DNA of 64,000 bases, taken from the NCBI RefSeq assembly GCF_950066645.1, contig NZ_CATMFB010000006.1:124001-188000 (forward strand). Reading direction: 5' to 3'. The DNA comes from an uncultured Thalassolituus sp. (lineage in GTDB: Bacteria > Pseudomonadota > Gammaproteobacteria > Pseudomonadales > Oceanobacteraceae). Within the stretch, counting starts at the first letter, position 1. Each line of letters begins with the position of its first letter. A program made the translations under genes and the position numbers. Of this stretch, positions 19,511 through 28,268 are shown piece after piece. Below the pieces are notes generated by a model that was not told the origin of the DNA, made no database searches, and saw nothing but the letters and a program-made list of their open reading frames with translations.

Positions 19511-20959
19511 ATGGCGACCGAACATTTTGACGTCCTGATTGCCGGTGCTGGTCTGTCCGGTATCGGTGTGGCCTGCCACCTTGCACAGAAGTGTCCTGAG
19601 AAGAAAGTTGCGATTCTTGAAGCCCGCAGCAGTGTCGGAGGCACGTGGGATCTGTTCCGTTATCCGGGCATACGTTCCGACTCAGATATGTTTACTCTGG
19701 GTTATCGCTTCAAGCCATGGACCAGCGACAAAGGCATTGCCGATGGCGGTGACATCCGCGATTACATCCGTACTGCCGCCAGCGAAAATGGTATCGACCA
19801 GAAAATACGCTTTAACCATAAAGTGATTCAGGCGGACTGGAACAGTAAAGAATCTCTCTGGACCGTAACCGCAGACGTTGACGGCGATGTCGTGACATAC
19901 ACTGCAAAGTATCTGATGGGATGCACAGGGTATTACGATTACGACGAAGGCTTTACCCCGGAATTTGAAGGACGCGAAGATTTCGCAGGACAGATTATTC
20001 ATCCTCAGTTCTGGCCTGAAGATCTCGATTACAAAGATAAAAAAGTGGTTGTCATCGGATCAGGTGCAACGGCCGTTACGCTGATTCCTTCAATGTCCCG
20101 GGATGTTGAGAAAATCACCATGCTGCAGCGTTCACCGACTTACGTCGTGCCGGTGCCAAGCAAAGATAAGCTGGCAATCCGTCTGCGCAAATACCTGCCA
20201 GAGAGTGCGGTATACACCATCATCCGCAGCCGTAATATTCTGCTGACGATGGCATTTTATAATTACTGCCGCCGCTTCCCGCAGAAAGCCCGTGAGTTTA
20301 TTTTCAACTTTAACCGCAAAATTCTGCCGAAAGACTTTGATATGTCGCACTTCACTCCGAAGTACAACCCATGGGATGAGCGCCTGTGTGCGGTCCCGGG
20401 TGGCGACCTCTACAAAGCGATTCACAAAGGCAAAGCAGACGTCGTGACCGATCAGATTGAGCGCTTTACCGACAAAGGGATTCTGCTGAAATCCGGCAAT
20501 ACCCTGGACGCCGATATTATTGTCACGGCGACCGGACTGAAAGTGGTTGTTCTGGGTAAAATCAGGGTCACACTCGATGGTCAGCCGTTCGATGTCACTG
20601 ACAAAATGAGCTACCGCGGCGTGATGTTTGAAGGTATTCCGAATGCGGCGATGGTCTTCGGTTACACCAACTCGTCCTGGACACTGAAAGCGGACCTGAT
20701 TGCCGACTACTTCTGCCGTCTGGTGAAGTATATGGATAAGAAAGGCTACGACTCAGTTATTCCGGTCAACCACGATCCGGGTATGCCAAAGAAATCGTTT
20801 ATCGACATGACTTCTGGCTACATTTCCCGCGTGAAAGACCAGCTGCCACTGCAGGGCACCCGTGGTGCCTGGAAACTGCATCAGAACTACTTCCGCGACT
20901 GGATCTCTCTGCGCCTGAGTGGTTTTGGCGTAAAAGAGCTGAAATACGGACGTAAATAA
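19511..20959 (+). CDS. AlmA-like flavin-containing (Baeyer-Villiger type) monooxygenase 1
   Basis: A 482-residue FAD/NADPH-dependent monooxygenase. It has the FAD Rossmann motif GAGLSGIG at residues 11-18, GGTWDLFRYPGIRSDSDM at 43-60, the Baeyer-Villiger fingerprint FxGxxxHxxxWP at 158-169 (FAGQIIHPQFWP) and the NADPH Rossmann motif GSGATA near residue 181. Proteins with this exact GGTWDLFRYPGIRSDSDM signature include AlmA, linked to growth on long-chain n-alkanes in Acinetobacter and Alcanivorax; a ketone-to-ester reaction in sub-terminal alkane or fatty-chain oxidation is the likely activity (inference). The ATG at 19511 has AGG about ten bases upstream. A close paralogue lies at 22617. A strong hairpin follows the gene. 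Confidence 0.9.
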   Translation: MATEHFDVLIAGAGLSGIGVACHLAQKCPEKKVAILEARSSVGGTWDLFRYPGIRSDSDMFTLGYRFKPWTSDKGIADGGDIRDYIRTAASENGIDQKIRFNHKVIQADWNSKESLWTVTADVDGDVVTYTAKYLMGCTGYYDYDEGFTPEFEGREDFAGQIIHPQFWPEDLDYKDKKVVVIGSGATAVTLIPSMSRDVEKITMLQRSPTYVVPVPSKDKLAIRLRKYLPESAVYTIIRSRNILLTMAFYNYCRRFPQKAREFIFNFNRKILPKDFDMSHFTPKYNPWDERLCAVPGGDLYKAIHKGKADVVTDQIERFTDKGILLKSGNTLDADIIVTATGLKVVVLGKIRVTLDGQPFDVTDKMSYRGVMFEGIPNAAMVFGYTNSSWTLKADLIADYFCRLVKYMDKKGYDSVIPVNHDPGMPKKSFIDMTSGYISRVKDQLPLQGTRGAWKLHQNYFRDWISLRLSGFGVKELKYGRK

Positions 20960-20968
20960 GCGTCTTTG

Positions 20969-20996
20969 TCACCCCGCTGTTACATCAGCGGGGTGA
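20969..20996 (+). terminator. strong 11-bp hairpin after monooxygenase 1
   Basis: TCACCCCGCTG and CAGCGGGGTGA form a perfect 11-bp stem with a TTACAT loop ten bases after the stop codon. No T-run follows, so it may be a weak terminator or a 3' end stabiliser rather than a standard intrinsic terminator. Confidence 0.6.
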
Positions 20997-21103
20997 ACTC
21001 CTCCCAAACCTGACATAGAGCCAGCCCCGGGTCATACCCGTCAGGATTGCAGTTATACTCTGTTTTCTCACTACTTATTTCTTCTCCGCCTCCGGAGGTA
21101 TTT

Positions 21104-21862
21104 ATGAATCTGAAACAGAAAACCATCGCTGTTACGGGCGCTGGTCAGGGACTCGGCCGCTCTATGGCCGTTGAGCTGGCCCGCAAAGGCGCGAACATCG
21201 CGGTGATTGATCTCAACGAAGAAGCCATGCATGAAACGCAACGTCAGGTAAATGCGTTGGGCAGCGAAGCACGCTGCTATGTATGCAATGTCGCTGACGA
21301 AGAGTCCGTCGAAACAACCTTTAACGCAATTGCCGCTGATTTTGGTGGACTGCACGGCCTGGTCAACAATGCGGGCGTGTTACGGGATGCCCTGATGGTA
21401 AAAGCCAAAGGCGATGAAATCACTAAGATGTCACTGGCGCAGTGGCAGACCGTGATTGATGTGAACCTCACCGGGGTATTTTTATGTGGACGGGAAGCTG
21501 CCGTGCACATGATACGGGGCAAAGAACCCGGCAGTATCATCAATATCTCCAGTATCAGTCGTGCGGGAAATATGGGGCAGACAAACTATTCTGCCGCCAA
21601 GGCCGGGGTGGCTGCGATGGCCGTGACCTGGGCAAAAGAACTGGCGCGCTACAATATCCGCGCAAATGCCATTGCGCCCGGATTTATTTCGACCGAGATG
21701 ACGTCGGGTATGCGTCCTGAAACTCTGGAAATGATCTGCTCTGGTATCCCTGCATCGCGTATGGGGACACCAGAAGAAATCGCCCATGCTGTGATCTTTC
21801 TGATGGAAAACGAGTACGTATCCGGTCGGATCGTCGAGGTGGATGGCGCCTTGAGAATCTGA
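21104..21862 (+). CDS. short-chain dehydrogenase/reductase (FabG-like)
   Basis: A 252-residue classical SDR. It has the NAD(P) motif TGAGQGLG at about residues 11-18, the NNAG motif in LVNNAGVL, the catalytic Ser in INISSISR, and the YSAAK catalytic Tyr-Lys pair, followed by the usual PGFISTEM and the C-terminal YVSGRIVEVDGAL. The aspartate at the end of the second beta strand (AVIDLN) suggests a preference for NAD(H). The start at 21104 is fixed by CGGAGG six bases upstream; an in-frame codon at 21047 lacks one. Lying between two AlmA-like monooxygenases, it may oxidise a secondary alcohol to the ketone that those enzymes would use (inference). It is coupled to the next gene by a TGATG overlap. 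Confidence 0.9.
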   Translation: MNLKQKTIAVTGAGQGLGRSMAVELARKGANIAVIDLNEEAMHETQRQVNALGSEARCYVCNVADEESVETTFNAIAADFGGLHGLVNNAGVLRDALMVKAKGDEITKMSLAQWQTVIDVNLTGVFLCGREAAVHMIRGKEPGSIINISSISRAGNMGQTNYSAAKAGVAAMAVTWAKELARYNIRANAIAPGFISTEMTSGMRPETLEMICSGIPASRMGTPEEIAHAVIFLMENEYVSGRIVEVDGALRI

Positions 21863-22227
21863 TGGCGCAACCCACCGCAGAAGAAAAACTCTGGCTGGCA
21901 CTCAGTCAGGTTCCCCGGGGCCATGTGATTGCGTACGGTGCGCTGGCATCTCTTGCGGGCCTTCCGGGGCGCGCACGCTGGGCAGGTCGGGCATTATCGA
22001 CACTGCCGGCGGACACGCGCCTGCCCTGGCACCGTGTGATCAACGCAGGAATGCGTATCAGCTTTGCTCCGGGCTCCCCGGCATTTGAACGTCAGAAACA
22101 GAAACTGGAAGCCGAAGGAGTGACGGTTTCTGGTAATGGACGCGTTCATGCTCCTCGGTTTGGCGCTGATTTCACCTCCCAGGACTTCCGCAAAGCGACG
22201 CCGGATGACCTCTCTGTCGCTAAATAA
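21862..22227 (+). CDS. alkyltransferase-like protein (MGMT family, Atl)
   Basis: A 121-residue member of the O6-alkylguanine-DNA alkyltransferase C-terminal domain family. It has the helix-turn-helix region VPRGHVIAYGALASLAGLPGRARW and then LPWHRVI, where true transferases have PCHRV: the alkyl-accepting cysteine is replaced by tryptophan. This is the defining feature of Atl proteins, which bind O6-alkylguanine and flip it out but do not repair it themselves, handing the lesion to nucleotide excision repair. Its start overlaps the stop of the SDR gene. The functional link with the SDR and monooxygenases is unclear. Confidence 0.93.
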   Translation: MAQPTAEEKLWLALSQVPRGHVIAYGALASLAGLPGRARWAGRALSTLPADTRLPWHRVINAGMRISFAPGSPAFERQKQKLEAEGVTVSGNGRVHAPRFGADFTSQDFRKATPDDLSVAK

Positions 22228-22616
22228 CCCCCGCCGTATCCGCAACACCGCCGGTGACATACACAGGTAGCGCTCACCAACTATTCATTTCATGCATGAT
22301 TCTGGATTCATTTATTACGAATATTTTATTGATCAAAACACGCCGGAAACGATAGTAAGTACAAACTAACATACAGAATCGGACAGCCCTCTGACACTTC
22401 CGGCCAGACGGTGTAATAGAAAGAAGACGCTAACCGGCCTCCTGAGGTGAAGCTATCCTAGTACCAGAAGCAGATGAAGAAGTTGTTTCAGATCAAAAAG
22501 GCACCGGATTTTGTCGCCCGATCACCTGTAATCCCTTCAGGGTTTCATGGATATTAGCTGTCATCGGGATCGCCGGGCGATCCACCATAAAAACAACCGA
22601 ATTTGCAGGTACTCTC
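22228..22616. other. 389-base non-coding spacer upstream of monooxygenase 2
   Basis: No gene, tRNA or recognisable RNA element is seen. The left half is AT-rich (CATTTATTACGAATATTTTATTGATCAAAACA around 22310-22345) and could hold a promoter or regulator sites for the following monooxygenase gene, but no convincing -35/-10 pair or palindrome could be fixed. The length and the AT-rich block suggest that monooxygenase 2 is separately regulated from the upstream genes. Confidence 0.6.
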
Positions 22617-24092
22617 ATGGCTAACGAATTTTTCGACGTACTTATCATTGGTGCTGGTCTGTCTGGCATTGGTGCAGCATGTCACCTGAAGAAAGAATGT
22701 CCGGGCAAGAGCTTCGCTATTCTGGAAGGTCGCCAGGCGATTGGCGGCACCTGGGATCTGTTCCGTTATCCTGGCATCCGTTCAGATTCTGACATGTACA
22801 CCCTGGGTTACGACTTCAAGCCATGGGTTAACCAGAAAGGCATCGCAGACGGTGATGATATCCGCGGTTATATCCAGGAAGCCGCTCAGGAAAATGACGT
22901 CGAAAGCCACATTCGCTTCGGTCATAAAGTGACTGGCCTGAACTACTCCAGTGCTGATTCTCTCTGGACCGTTGATGTTGAAGTGAATGGCGAAGCCCGC
23001 CAGTACCGCGCCCAGTTTGTTCTGAGCTGCACCGGTTACTACAACTACAACGAAGGCTTTACGCCTGAGTTCGATGGTCGTGAAGACTTTAAAGGTCAGG
23101 TTCTGCACCCGCAGTTCTGGCCTGAAGACCTGGACTACACCGGCAAGAAAGTAGTGGTTATCGGCTCCGGGGCCACTGCAGTGACTCTGGTTCCGGCGAT
23201 GACTGATAAAGCCGAAAAAGTCACCATGCTGCAGCGTTCACCGTCGTACGTGATTTCTGTGCCGCAGATGGACCCAGTGATCAAATTCATGCGTAAGATC
23301 ATGCCTGAAAAGTGGGTGTATAAAGTCACCCGTGGTCGTAACGTGACCATTACACTGGCGATCTACAACTTCTGTAAGAAGTTCCCGGGCCTCGCCCGCA
23401 AACTGCTGCAGAAGCAGGTAGCTGCGCAGCTGCCAAAAGATTTCGACATGAAGCACTTCACACCTAAGTACAACCCATGGGACGAGCGCCTGTGTGCCGT
23501 GCCTAACGGTGATATGTTCAAGGCGATTTCCAAGGGCAAGGCAGACGTTGTCACTAATCACATCGACCGCTTCGTCGAAAACGGCATCCTGCTGAAAGAT
23601 GGTTCTACCCTCGAAGCCGACATCATTATCACAGCCACAGGCCTGAAAATTCAGCTGCTGGGCGGCATCGACATCAAGAAGGATGGTGAAATCATCCCGA
23701 TGAACGAAAAGATGAGCTACCGCGGACTGATGTTCCAGGACGTACCTAACTTCGGCATGATCTTCGGTTACACCAATGCCTCCTGGACCCTGAAAGCAGA
23801 CATGCTGGCAAAATGGTTCTGCGGTCTGCTGAAGCACATGGATCACAACGGTGTACGTCAGGTACAGCCTGTGAATCACGGTGGTTCGATGGAAACACGT
23901 CCGTTCGTTGATATGCAGTCTGGCTACATCGCCCGTGTTGCAGACACTCTGCCGCGTCAGGGCATGGAAAAGCCATGGAAACTGTATCAGAACTACTTTG
24001 CTGATATGGCGTCTCTGAAGCTGGGTAAATACGACGTGGACACGCTGGAATACAGCAACCAGGTTGTGACCTCAGAGCCACGTACGGCCTGA
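22617..24092 (+). CDS. AlmA-like flavin-containing (Baeyer-Villiger type) monooxygenase 2
   Basis: A 491-residue paralogue of the enzyme at 19511, collinear along its whole length: GAGLSGIG at about 13-20, GGTWDLFRYPGIRSDSDM at about 45-62, the fingerprint FKGQVLHPQFWP, GSGATA, KYNPWDERLCAVPNGD and FGYTNASWTLKAD are shared. Differences concentrate in the substrate-side middle region (about residues 215-265) and at the C-terminus, which is about nine residues longer. This suggests duplication followed by change in substrate range. Codon use looks more biased to abundant codons than in copy 1 (many CTG, GGT, AAG), compatible with higher expression. It has its own long upstream region and an intrinsic terminator just after the stop. 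Confidence 0.92.
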   Translation: MANEFFDVLIIGAGLSGIGAACHLKKECPGKSFAILEGRQAIGGTWDLFRYPGIRSDSDMYTLGYDFKPWVNQKGIADGDDIRGYIQEAAQENDVESHIRFGHKVTGLNYSSADSLWTVDVEVNGEARQYRAQFVLSCTGYYNYNEGFTPEFDGREDFKGQVLHPQFWPEDLDYTGKKVVVIGSGATAVTLVPAMTDKAEKVTMLQRSPSYVISVPQMDPVIKFMRKIMPEKWVYKVTRGRNVTITLAIYNFCKKFPGLARKLLQKQVAAQLPKDFDMKHFTPKYNPWDERLCAVPNGDMFKAISKGKADVVTNHIDRFVENGILLKDGSTLEADIIITATGLKIQLLGGIDIKKDGEIIPMNEKMSYRGLMFQDVPNFGMIFGYTNASWTLKADMLAKWFCGLLKHMDHNGVRQVQPVNHGGSMETRPFVDMQSGYIARVADTLPRQGMEKPWKLYQNYFADMASLKLGKYDVDTLEYSNQVVTSEPRTA

Positions 24093-24106
24093 TCGGTTTA
24101 TCCCGA

Positions 24107-24136
24107 TAAAAAACCCGGCAACTGCCGGGTTTTTTT
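24107..24136. terminator. bidirectional intrinsic terminator
   Basis: A stem AACCCGGCA/TGCCGGGTT-type (AACCCGGC with GCCGGGTT) with a short loop is flanked by A-run on the left and seven T on the right. It can end the plus-strand monooxygenase transcript and the minus-strand cupin transcript; the stop codon of the cupin gene lies within the T-run. Confidence 0.93.
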
Positions 24137-24548
24137 ATTTCTCAATAAAGTCATACAGCGGCTTGTCTCTGTCGACAATATGCACCGTAAACAGTCGCAG
24201 CGTCTGCTCGCCTGTCACTTTCATTCCACCGTGCGGCACGTCTCTCAGATTAAGTACCGCTTTGCCGGTCGGTAGACTAATCGTGCCTTTTCCCGGTATT
24301 TCCACCTCTGCACCATCAATAATGTACGCCGCTTCAAGGCCGTGGTGAATATGACGCCCCATAAACTCACCGGGAGGATATTCAGCAACAGAAACAATCA
24401 CCTCCATATGCTCTGCACCCGATAACACGGCGCGCTGCTGCTCCTGCCGAAGGTGGGAATCAGAATATTTCTGGGCCGTAACGGCTGTCGCTACACCTGC
24501 GAGAAACAGAGAGCCACCTAATGCCAGAGACCGAAGAATATTTGCCAT
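24135..24548 (-). CDS. exported cupin-domain protein
   Basis: A 137-residue protein with an N-terminal signal peptide (ILRSLALGGSLFLAGVATAVTAQ, cleavage near residue 25). The mature part is a single cupin barrel: PPGEFMGRHIHHGLEAAYIIDGAEVEI contains the first motif (G-x5-H-x-H-x-E arrangement, here GRHIHHGLEAAY), and VPHGGMKV supplies the second-motif histidine. It could bind a metal in the periplasm; the substrate is unknown. The start codon lies directly after the T-run of an upstream terminator hairpin and has no ribosome site of the usual kind, so initiation may be weak or structure-dependent. Confidence 0.85.
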   Translation of the reverse strand: MANILRSLALGGSLFLAGVATAVTAQKYSDSHLRQEQQRAVLSGAEHMEVIVSVAEYPPGEFMGRHIHHGLEAAYIIDGAEVEIPGKGTISLPTGKAVLNLRDVPHGGMKVTGEQTLRLFTVHIVDRDKPLYDFIEK

Positions 24549-24584
24549 AAAAAATGCCCGGATAATAAAAATTATCCGGGCATT
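24549..24584 (-). terminator. intrinsic terminator of the chemoreceptor gene, abutting the cupin start
   Basis: Read on the minus strand, a perfect 14-bp stem (AATGCCCGGATAAT/ATTATCCGGGCATT, loop TTTT) runs into TTTTTT, which ends at the ATG of the cupin gene. It should stop the aceE-aceF-receptor transcript. Confidence 0.93.
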
Positions 24585-24619
24585 ATGCGTGAGCCAGGTC
24601 AGCAGGTCACCCGACCAGA

Positions 24620-26641
24620 TCAGCCGACTTTAAACTGGCGGACCTTATCGCTGAGCGCTTCAGTAATAGAGCGGGCCTTCGCCACGGCCTGCACGGTACC
24701 TTCCGCATTGCGAGATGTTTCTTCGCCTGTGCTGCGGATCGATTCAAGATTGGTATGCAGATTATCGGCAGAATGCTTCTGCTCAGCAGCCGTGCTGACG
24801 ATCAGACTGGTTTTACCCTGAATGTCACCCATGCTGGTCTGAATTTCACCGAGCGTGTCACTGACCTGAACAGAATTCTCGACCGTGGTTTCAACCATGT
24901 CGCGATTTACGCGCATGGTGTCCACCGCCTTAACAATATTCTGCTGTACTTCACTGATCAGGGATTCGATCTCCTGAGCCGAGCCCTGAGTACGGCTCGC
25001 CAGCGTGCGTACTTCGTCGGCTACAACGGCAAAACCTCGTCCCTGCTCACCCGCACGGGCGGCTTCAATCGCAGCGTTCAGAGCCAGAAGATTGGTCTGC
25101 TCGGCAATGCTTTTAATGGTTTCAAGAATCGTGCTGATGGACGTCGAGTTATCAGCCAGTCGGTTAACCGCCGCCATCGAATGTTCCATTTCCTCTGACA
25201 GACGTTTTACCTCACCCATCACACGCTCGACCACTTTGCCCGCTTCATCCGATTTGGTCTGCCCTGTGGCAGCGGCCTGTTCAGCGGCTTCGGCCAGTGA
25301 CGTGACTTCGCCTGCTCCGCGGGCGACATCAGAAATAATTTCAGAGACCTGACGCGTCTGTACCAGCTGGCTTTCAACTGCCTGACGACTGCGGTTAGCG
25401 ATGTCTTCCACCTGATTAACGTTCGTACTGACCGCACCCGACGCTTCCTGCACAGCGGTCAGTGTCTGCCGGATATTCACAATCATCTGATTAAATACAT
25501 CACGCAGCTGGCCCATTTCATCACGGCCATCGAATTTAATTTCACGGGTGAGGTCACCACTGGCAACCGTACGCGAGACGCTGGCAAAGTGCTTGATCGA
25601 TGAACGGATCGAGATAAAGAACGCCAGATAGAGATACACAATCACAGACAGTGCACCTACAAGTACCAGGACCAGCGTCGTTACCCGCTGTTGCTGCGAA
25701 GACAGTCTCTGATTCATGATATTTTCGATCAGAGGGAAGATCTGATCTTTAATGCTTTGCAGATCAGACGATTTTTCGTTGTATATCTGATCAAACTCAG
25801 ACCACGGCATTTCCACCGAGGCCGCCACGATAATTTCGTCATCGAGAATCATGCGCAGCTCGTCAATAAATGCTCTGAGAGACGATGCTGAATCCGTCAG
25901 TGATTGAGCACCCACCGCCTCCGCACTGGTGATCACCAGGTCGACTTTCGGCTGCGCAGTCAGAACTTCGTCATAGACAAGGTTCATCAGATCATACGTA
26001 TTTGATTGCAAATACTGTTCAACCATCGCAAACATACCTGCCGCATGGCCCAGGCCAAGAGACCGCTCCACGGAAGGCAGATCCACCAGCAGCACCGTAC
26101 TTAAGCGCTGCACATTGGTGTCCGGGTCGAGAGAGATACCCGTCCGTTGTCCGTACTGGCGGGTTATCAGATAGATTTCGTCAATGCTTCCCTGATAGTA
26201 ATTAAACTGATCAAGAAATGTCGGCTGGCGATGCTCACCCACCATGCTGAAACGCGGCAGAAACTTGCTGCGCCACTCTTCGAGCGACGTACGCAGAGTC
26301 TCATCGCCTACAAGGTCGATCAGAGCACTGGTTTTCTTTGGCAGAGCCGTAAGGCGTTCCGAGGCTGCTGAGCGCAGTGCCTGATCCTGCTTGTGGGTCG
26401 CCACAGAGGCAAGGTCGCGGGTTGTTTCGAGATACACCACAAAATCAGACAGAGCGCGGACATCGCTGACAGCAGCGATTTCCAGCTCAGTCTTTTTCAT
26501 AGATTCAAATGCCGCCAGAAATACCTGGCCGCTGAGTACCACGAGAGGCACCATGAACAGAAAACTGATCAGACCAAACTTCGCAGCGTAATTCAGCTGC
26601 GCCATAAATTTGATGCCTGGCAGCATCAGTGATTTGAACAT
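24620..26641 (-). CDS. methyl-accepting chemotaxis protein (transmembrane receptor)
   Basis: A 673-residue chemoreceptor. After a short cytoplasmic start comes a transmembrane segment (about 26-48, [22 protein letters not shown]), a large periplasmic domain of about 280 residues that is mostly helical, a second transmembrane segment (about 330-350, [20 protein letters not shown]), a HAMP domain, and the signalling domain with the tip [17 protein letters not shown] and [13 protein letters not shown]. The ligand domain is helical and about 280 residues, of the long bundle type, ligand unknown. The start at 26641 is an ATG; a TTG codon five codons earlier is less likely. It begins 20 bases after the aceF stop and shares its direction, with no terminator between. 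Confidence 0.93.
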   Translation of the reverse strand: MFKSLMLPGIKFMAQLNYAAKFGLISFLFMVPLVVLSGQVFLAAFESMKKTELEIAAVSDVRALSDFVVYLETTRDLASVATHKQDQALRSAASERLTALPKKTSALIDLVGDETLRTSLEEWRSKFLPRFSMVGEHRQPTFLDQFNYYQGSIDEIYLITRQYGQRTGISLDPDTNVQRLSTVLLVDLPSVERSLGLGHAAGMFAMVEQYLQSNTYDLMNLVYDEVLTAQPKVDLVITSAEAVGAQSLTDSASSLRAFIDELRMILDDEIIVAASVEMPWSEFDQIYNEKSSDLQSIKDQIFPLIENIMNQRLSSQQQRVTTLVLVLVGALSVIVYLYLAFFISIRSSIKHFASVSRTVASGDLTREIKFDGRDEMGQLRDVFNQMIVNIRQTLTAVQEASGAVSTNVNQVEDIANRSRQAVESQLVQTRQVSEIISDVARGAGEVTSLAEAAEQAAATGQTKSDEAGKVVERVMGEVKRLSEEMEHSMAAVNRLADNSTSISTILETIKSIAEQTNLLALNAAIEAARAGEQGRGFAVVADEVRTLASRTQGSAQEIESLISEVQQNIVKAVDTMRVNRDMVETTVENSVQVSDTLGEIQTSMGDIQGKTSLIVSTAAEQKHSADNLHTNLESIRSTGEETSRNAEGTVQAVAKARSITEALSDKVRQFKVG

Positions 26642-26661
26642 AGCGCTCTCACCCAATAAAA

Positions 26662-28257
26662 CTACATCAACAGTTCACGCATATCCTCCAGGCAACGCAC
26701 CACGTACTGGCTGAACCTTGCTGCTTCTGCACCGTCGATCACTCTGTGGTCGTACGACAGTGACAGTGGCAACATCAGACGTGGCTGAAATGCATTGCCG
26801 TCCCAGACAGGTTTCATTTCTGATTTCGAGAGTCCGAGAATGGCGACTTCAGGAGGGTTAACGATCGGAGTAAATGCTGTTCCTCCGATGCCGCCCAGAC
26901 TCGACAGACTGAAACATCCGCCCTGCATGTCTTTTAAGGTTAGCTTACTCTCACGGGCCAACTGCGCTTTGTTACTGAGTTCTTGTGTAATTTCTGTAAC
27001 AGACTTTTTATTGACGTCACGCAGTACCGGCACCAGTAATCCTTTAGGGGTATCAACCGCCACACCGATATGAACGTAATCCTTCATAATCAGTGACTCA
27101 CCATCCTCAGACAGCGAGGCATTGAACGTTGGAAACTTCTCCAATGCTCTGGCGATCGCTTTCAGCACAAAAGGAACGATCGAATAACGAACATCACCCG
27201 CGGCGTTGCGTGACTTACGGAAGGCTTCCAGTCCGGTAATATCAGCCTGATCAAACTGGGTCACCTGCGGCACATTGAGATTCGCGATGGTCATCGCTTT
27301 CGCCGTTGCACGCTTAATATTGTTCAGAGGCTCACTGTGCACCGGACCGAAGCTTGCAAAATCAACAGGCGCGACACGCGGAATACCTGCCCCACCCGCC
27401 GCTGCAGGTCCTTTCACCCGCTCTTTAACGAATGCCTGGATATCTTCTTTAAGGATACGGTCTTTCGGTCCACTGCCCTTCACTAACGTCAGATCAACGC
27501 CGAACTCCCGGGCCAGTTTGCGTACGGCCGGGCCGGCATGCACCTTAGACGCAGGCGTATCCCGAACAGCAGATCCGGACGGGGCTGACACGGCGGCTGC
27601 GGGCTTCTCTGGTGCCGGTGCAGGGGGTGTCCCGGGTTCTGCTGGCTTCTGTTCCGCTGGCGCTGGCCCGGAGGCTACGCCACGAACGACCACCATAGGG
27701 TCCCCTTCATTGACCTTGCCACCCAGCTTCACCAGAATTTCTTCAACGACCCCGGCCACACCGGCAGGAATCTCCATGGAGGCTTTGTCTGTTTCGAGTG
27801 TGATGACGGACTGTTCTGCATCAATGGTTTCACCAACACGAACAGACACCTCGATCACATCAACGTCTGATGCCCCGCCCAGATCGGGCACTGCCACCGT
27901 CACAGAGGTCGCCTCTGCAGCTGGCACCTCTGTAGCCTCAGGCGCATCCGCGACCAGGGGCGCTGGCGTCTCTTCGGGTGTCTCTTCGGATGAGTCTGCC
28001 GGACTACTGTCTGCTGTATTGGCAGCACCCGCTTCTAACTCCGCAAACGCATCGCCTTCGTTAACTTTATCCCCCACCTTGATCATTAAGCGGGTAACTG
28101 TACCTGCGGTATCCGCAGGAATTTCCATACTGGCTTTATCTGTTTCGAGAACAATCAGCGCCTGCTCCTGCTCAATGCTGTCGCCTTCGCTGATCAGTAC
28201 CTCAATGACCTCGACATTACTGGCGCCACCAAGATCCGGAATTTTCAGTGTTGTCAT
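26662..28257 (-). CDS. aceF: pyruvate dehydrogenase E2, dihydrolipoamide acetyltransferase
   Basis: E2 moves acetyl groups from E1 to coenzyme A on swinging lipoyl arms. The 531-residue protein has two N-terminal lipoyl domains, each with [11 protein letters not shown] around the lipoylated lysine (about residues 40 and 160), separated by Ala/Pro/Glu-rich linkers, then a peripheral-subunit binding domain ([19 protein letters not shown] and GRILKEDI-like [13 protein letters not shown]) and the acetyltransferase core ending [16 protein letters not shown], with the catalytic His and Asp. Two lipoyl domains instead of the three of E. coli is common in pseudomonads and relatives. It follows aceE by 11 bases and precedes a chemoreceptor gene. 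Confidence 0.97.
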   Translation of the reverse strand: MTTLKIPDLGGASNVEVIEVLISEGDSIEQEQALIVLETDKASMEIPADTAGTVTRLMIKVGDKVNEGDAFAELEAGAANTADSSPADSSEETPEETPAPLVADAPEATEVPAAEATSVTVAVPDLGGASDVDVIEVSVRVGETIDAEQSVITLETDKASMEIPAGVAGVVEEILVKLGGKVNEGDPMVVVRGVASGPAPAEQKPAEPGTPPAPAPEKPAAAVSAPSGSAVRDTPASKVHAGPAVRKLAREFGVDLTLVKGSGPKDRILKEDIQAFVKERVKGPAAAGGAGIPRVAPVDFASFGPVHSEPLNNIKRATAKAMTIANLNVPQVTQFDQADITGLEAFRKSRNAAGDVRYSIVPFVLKAIARALEKFPTFNASLSEDGESLIMKDYVHIGVAVDTPKGLLVPVLRDVNKKSVTEITQELSNKAQLARESKLTLKDMQGGCFSLSSLGGIGGTAFTPIVNPPEVAILGLSKSEMKPVWDGNAFQPRLMLPLSLSYDHRVIDGAEAARFSQYVVRCLEDMRELLM

Positions 28258-28268
28258 ATGCTCAGTCC

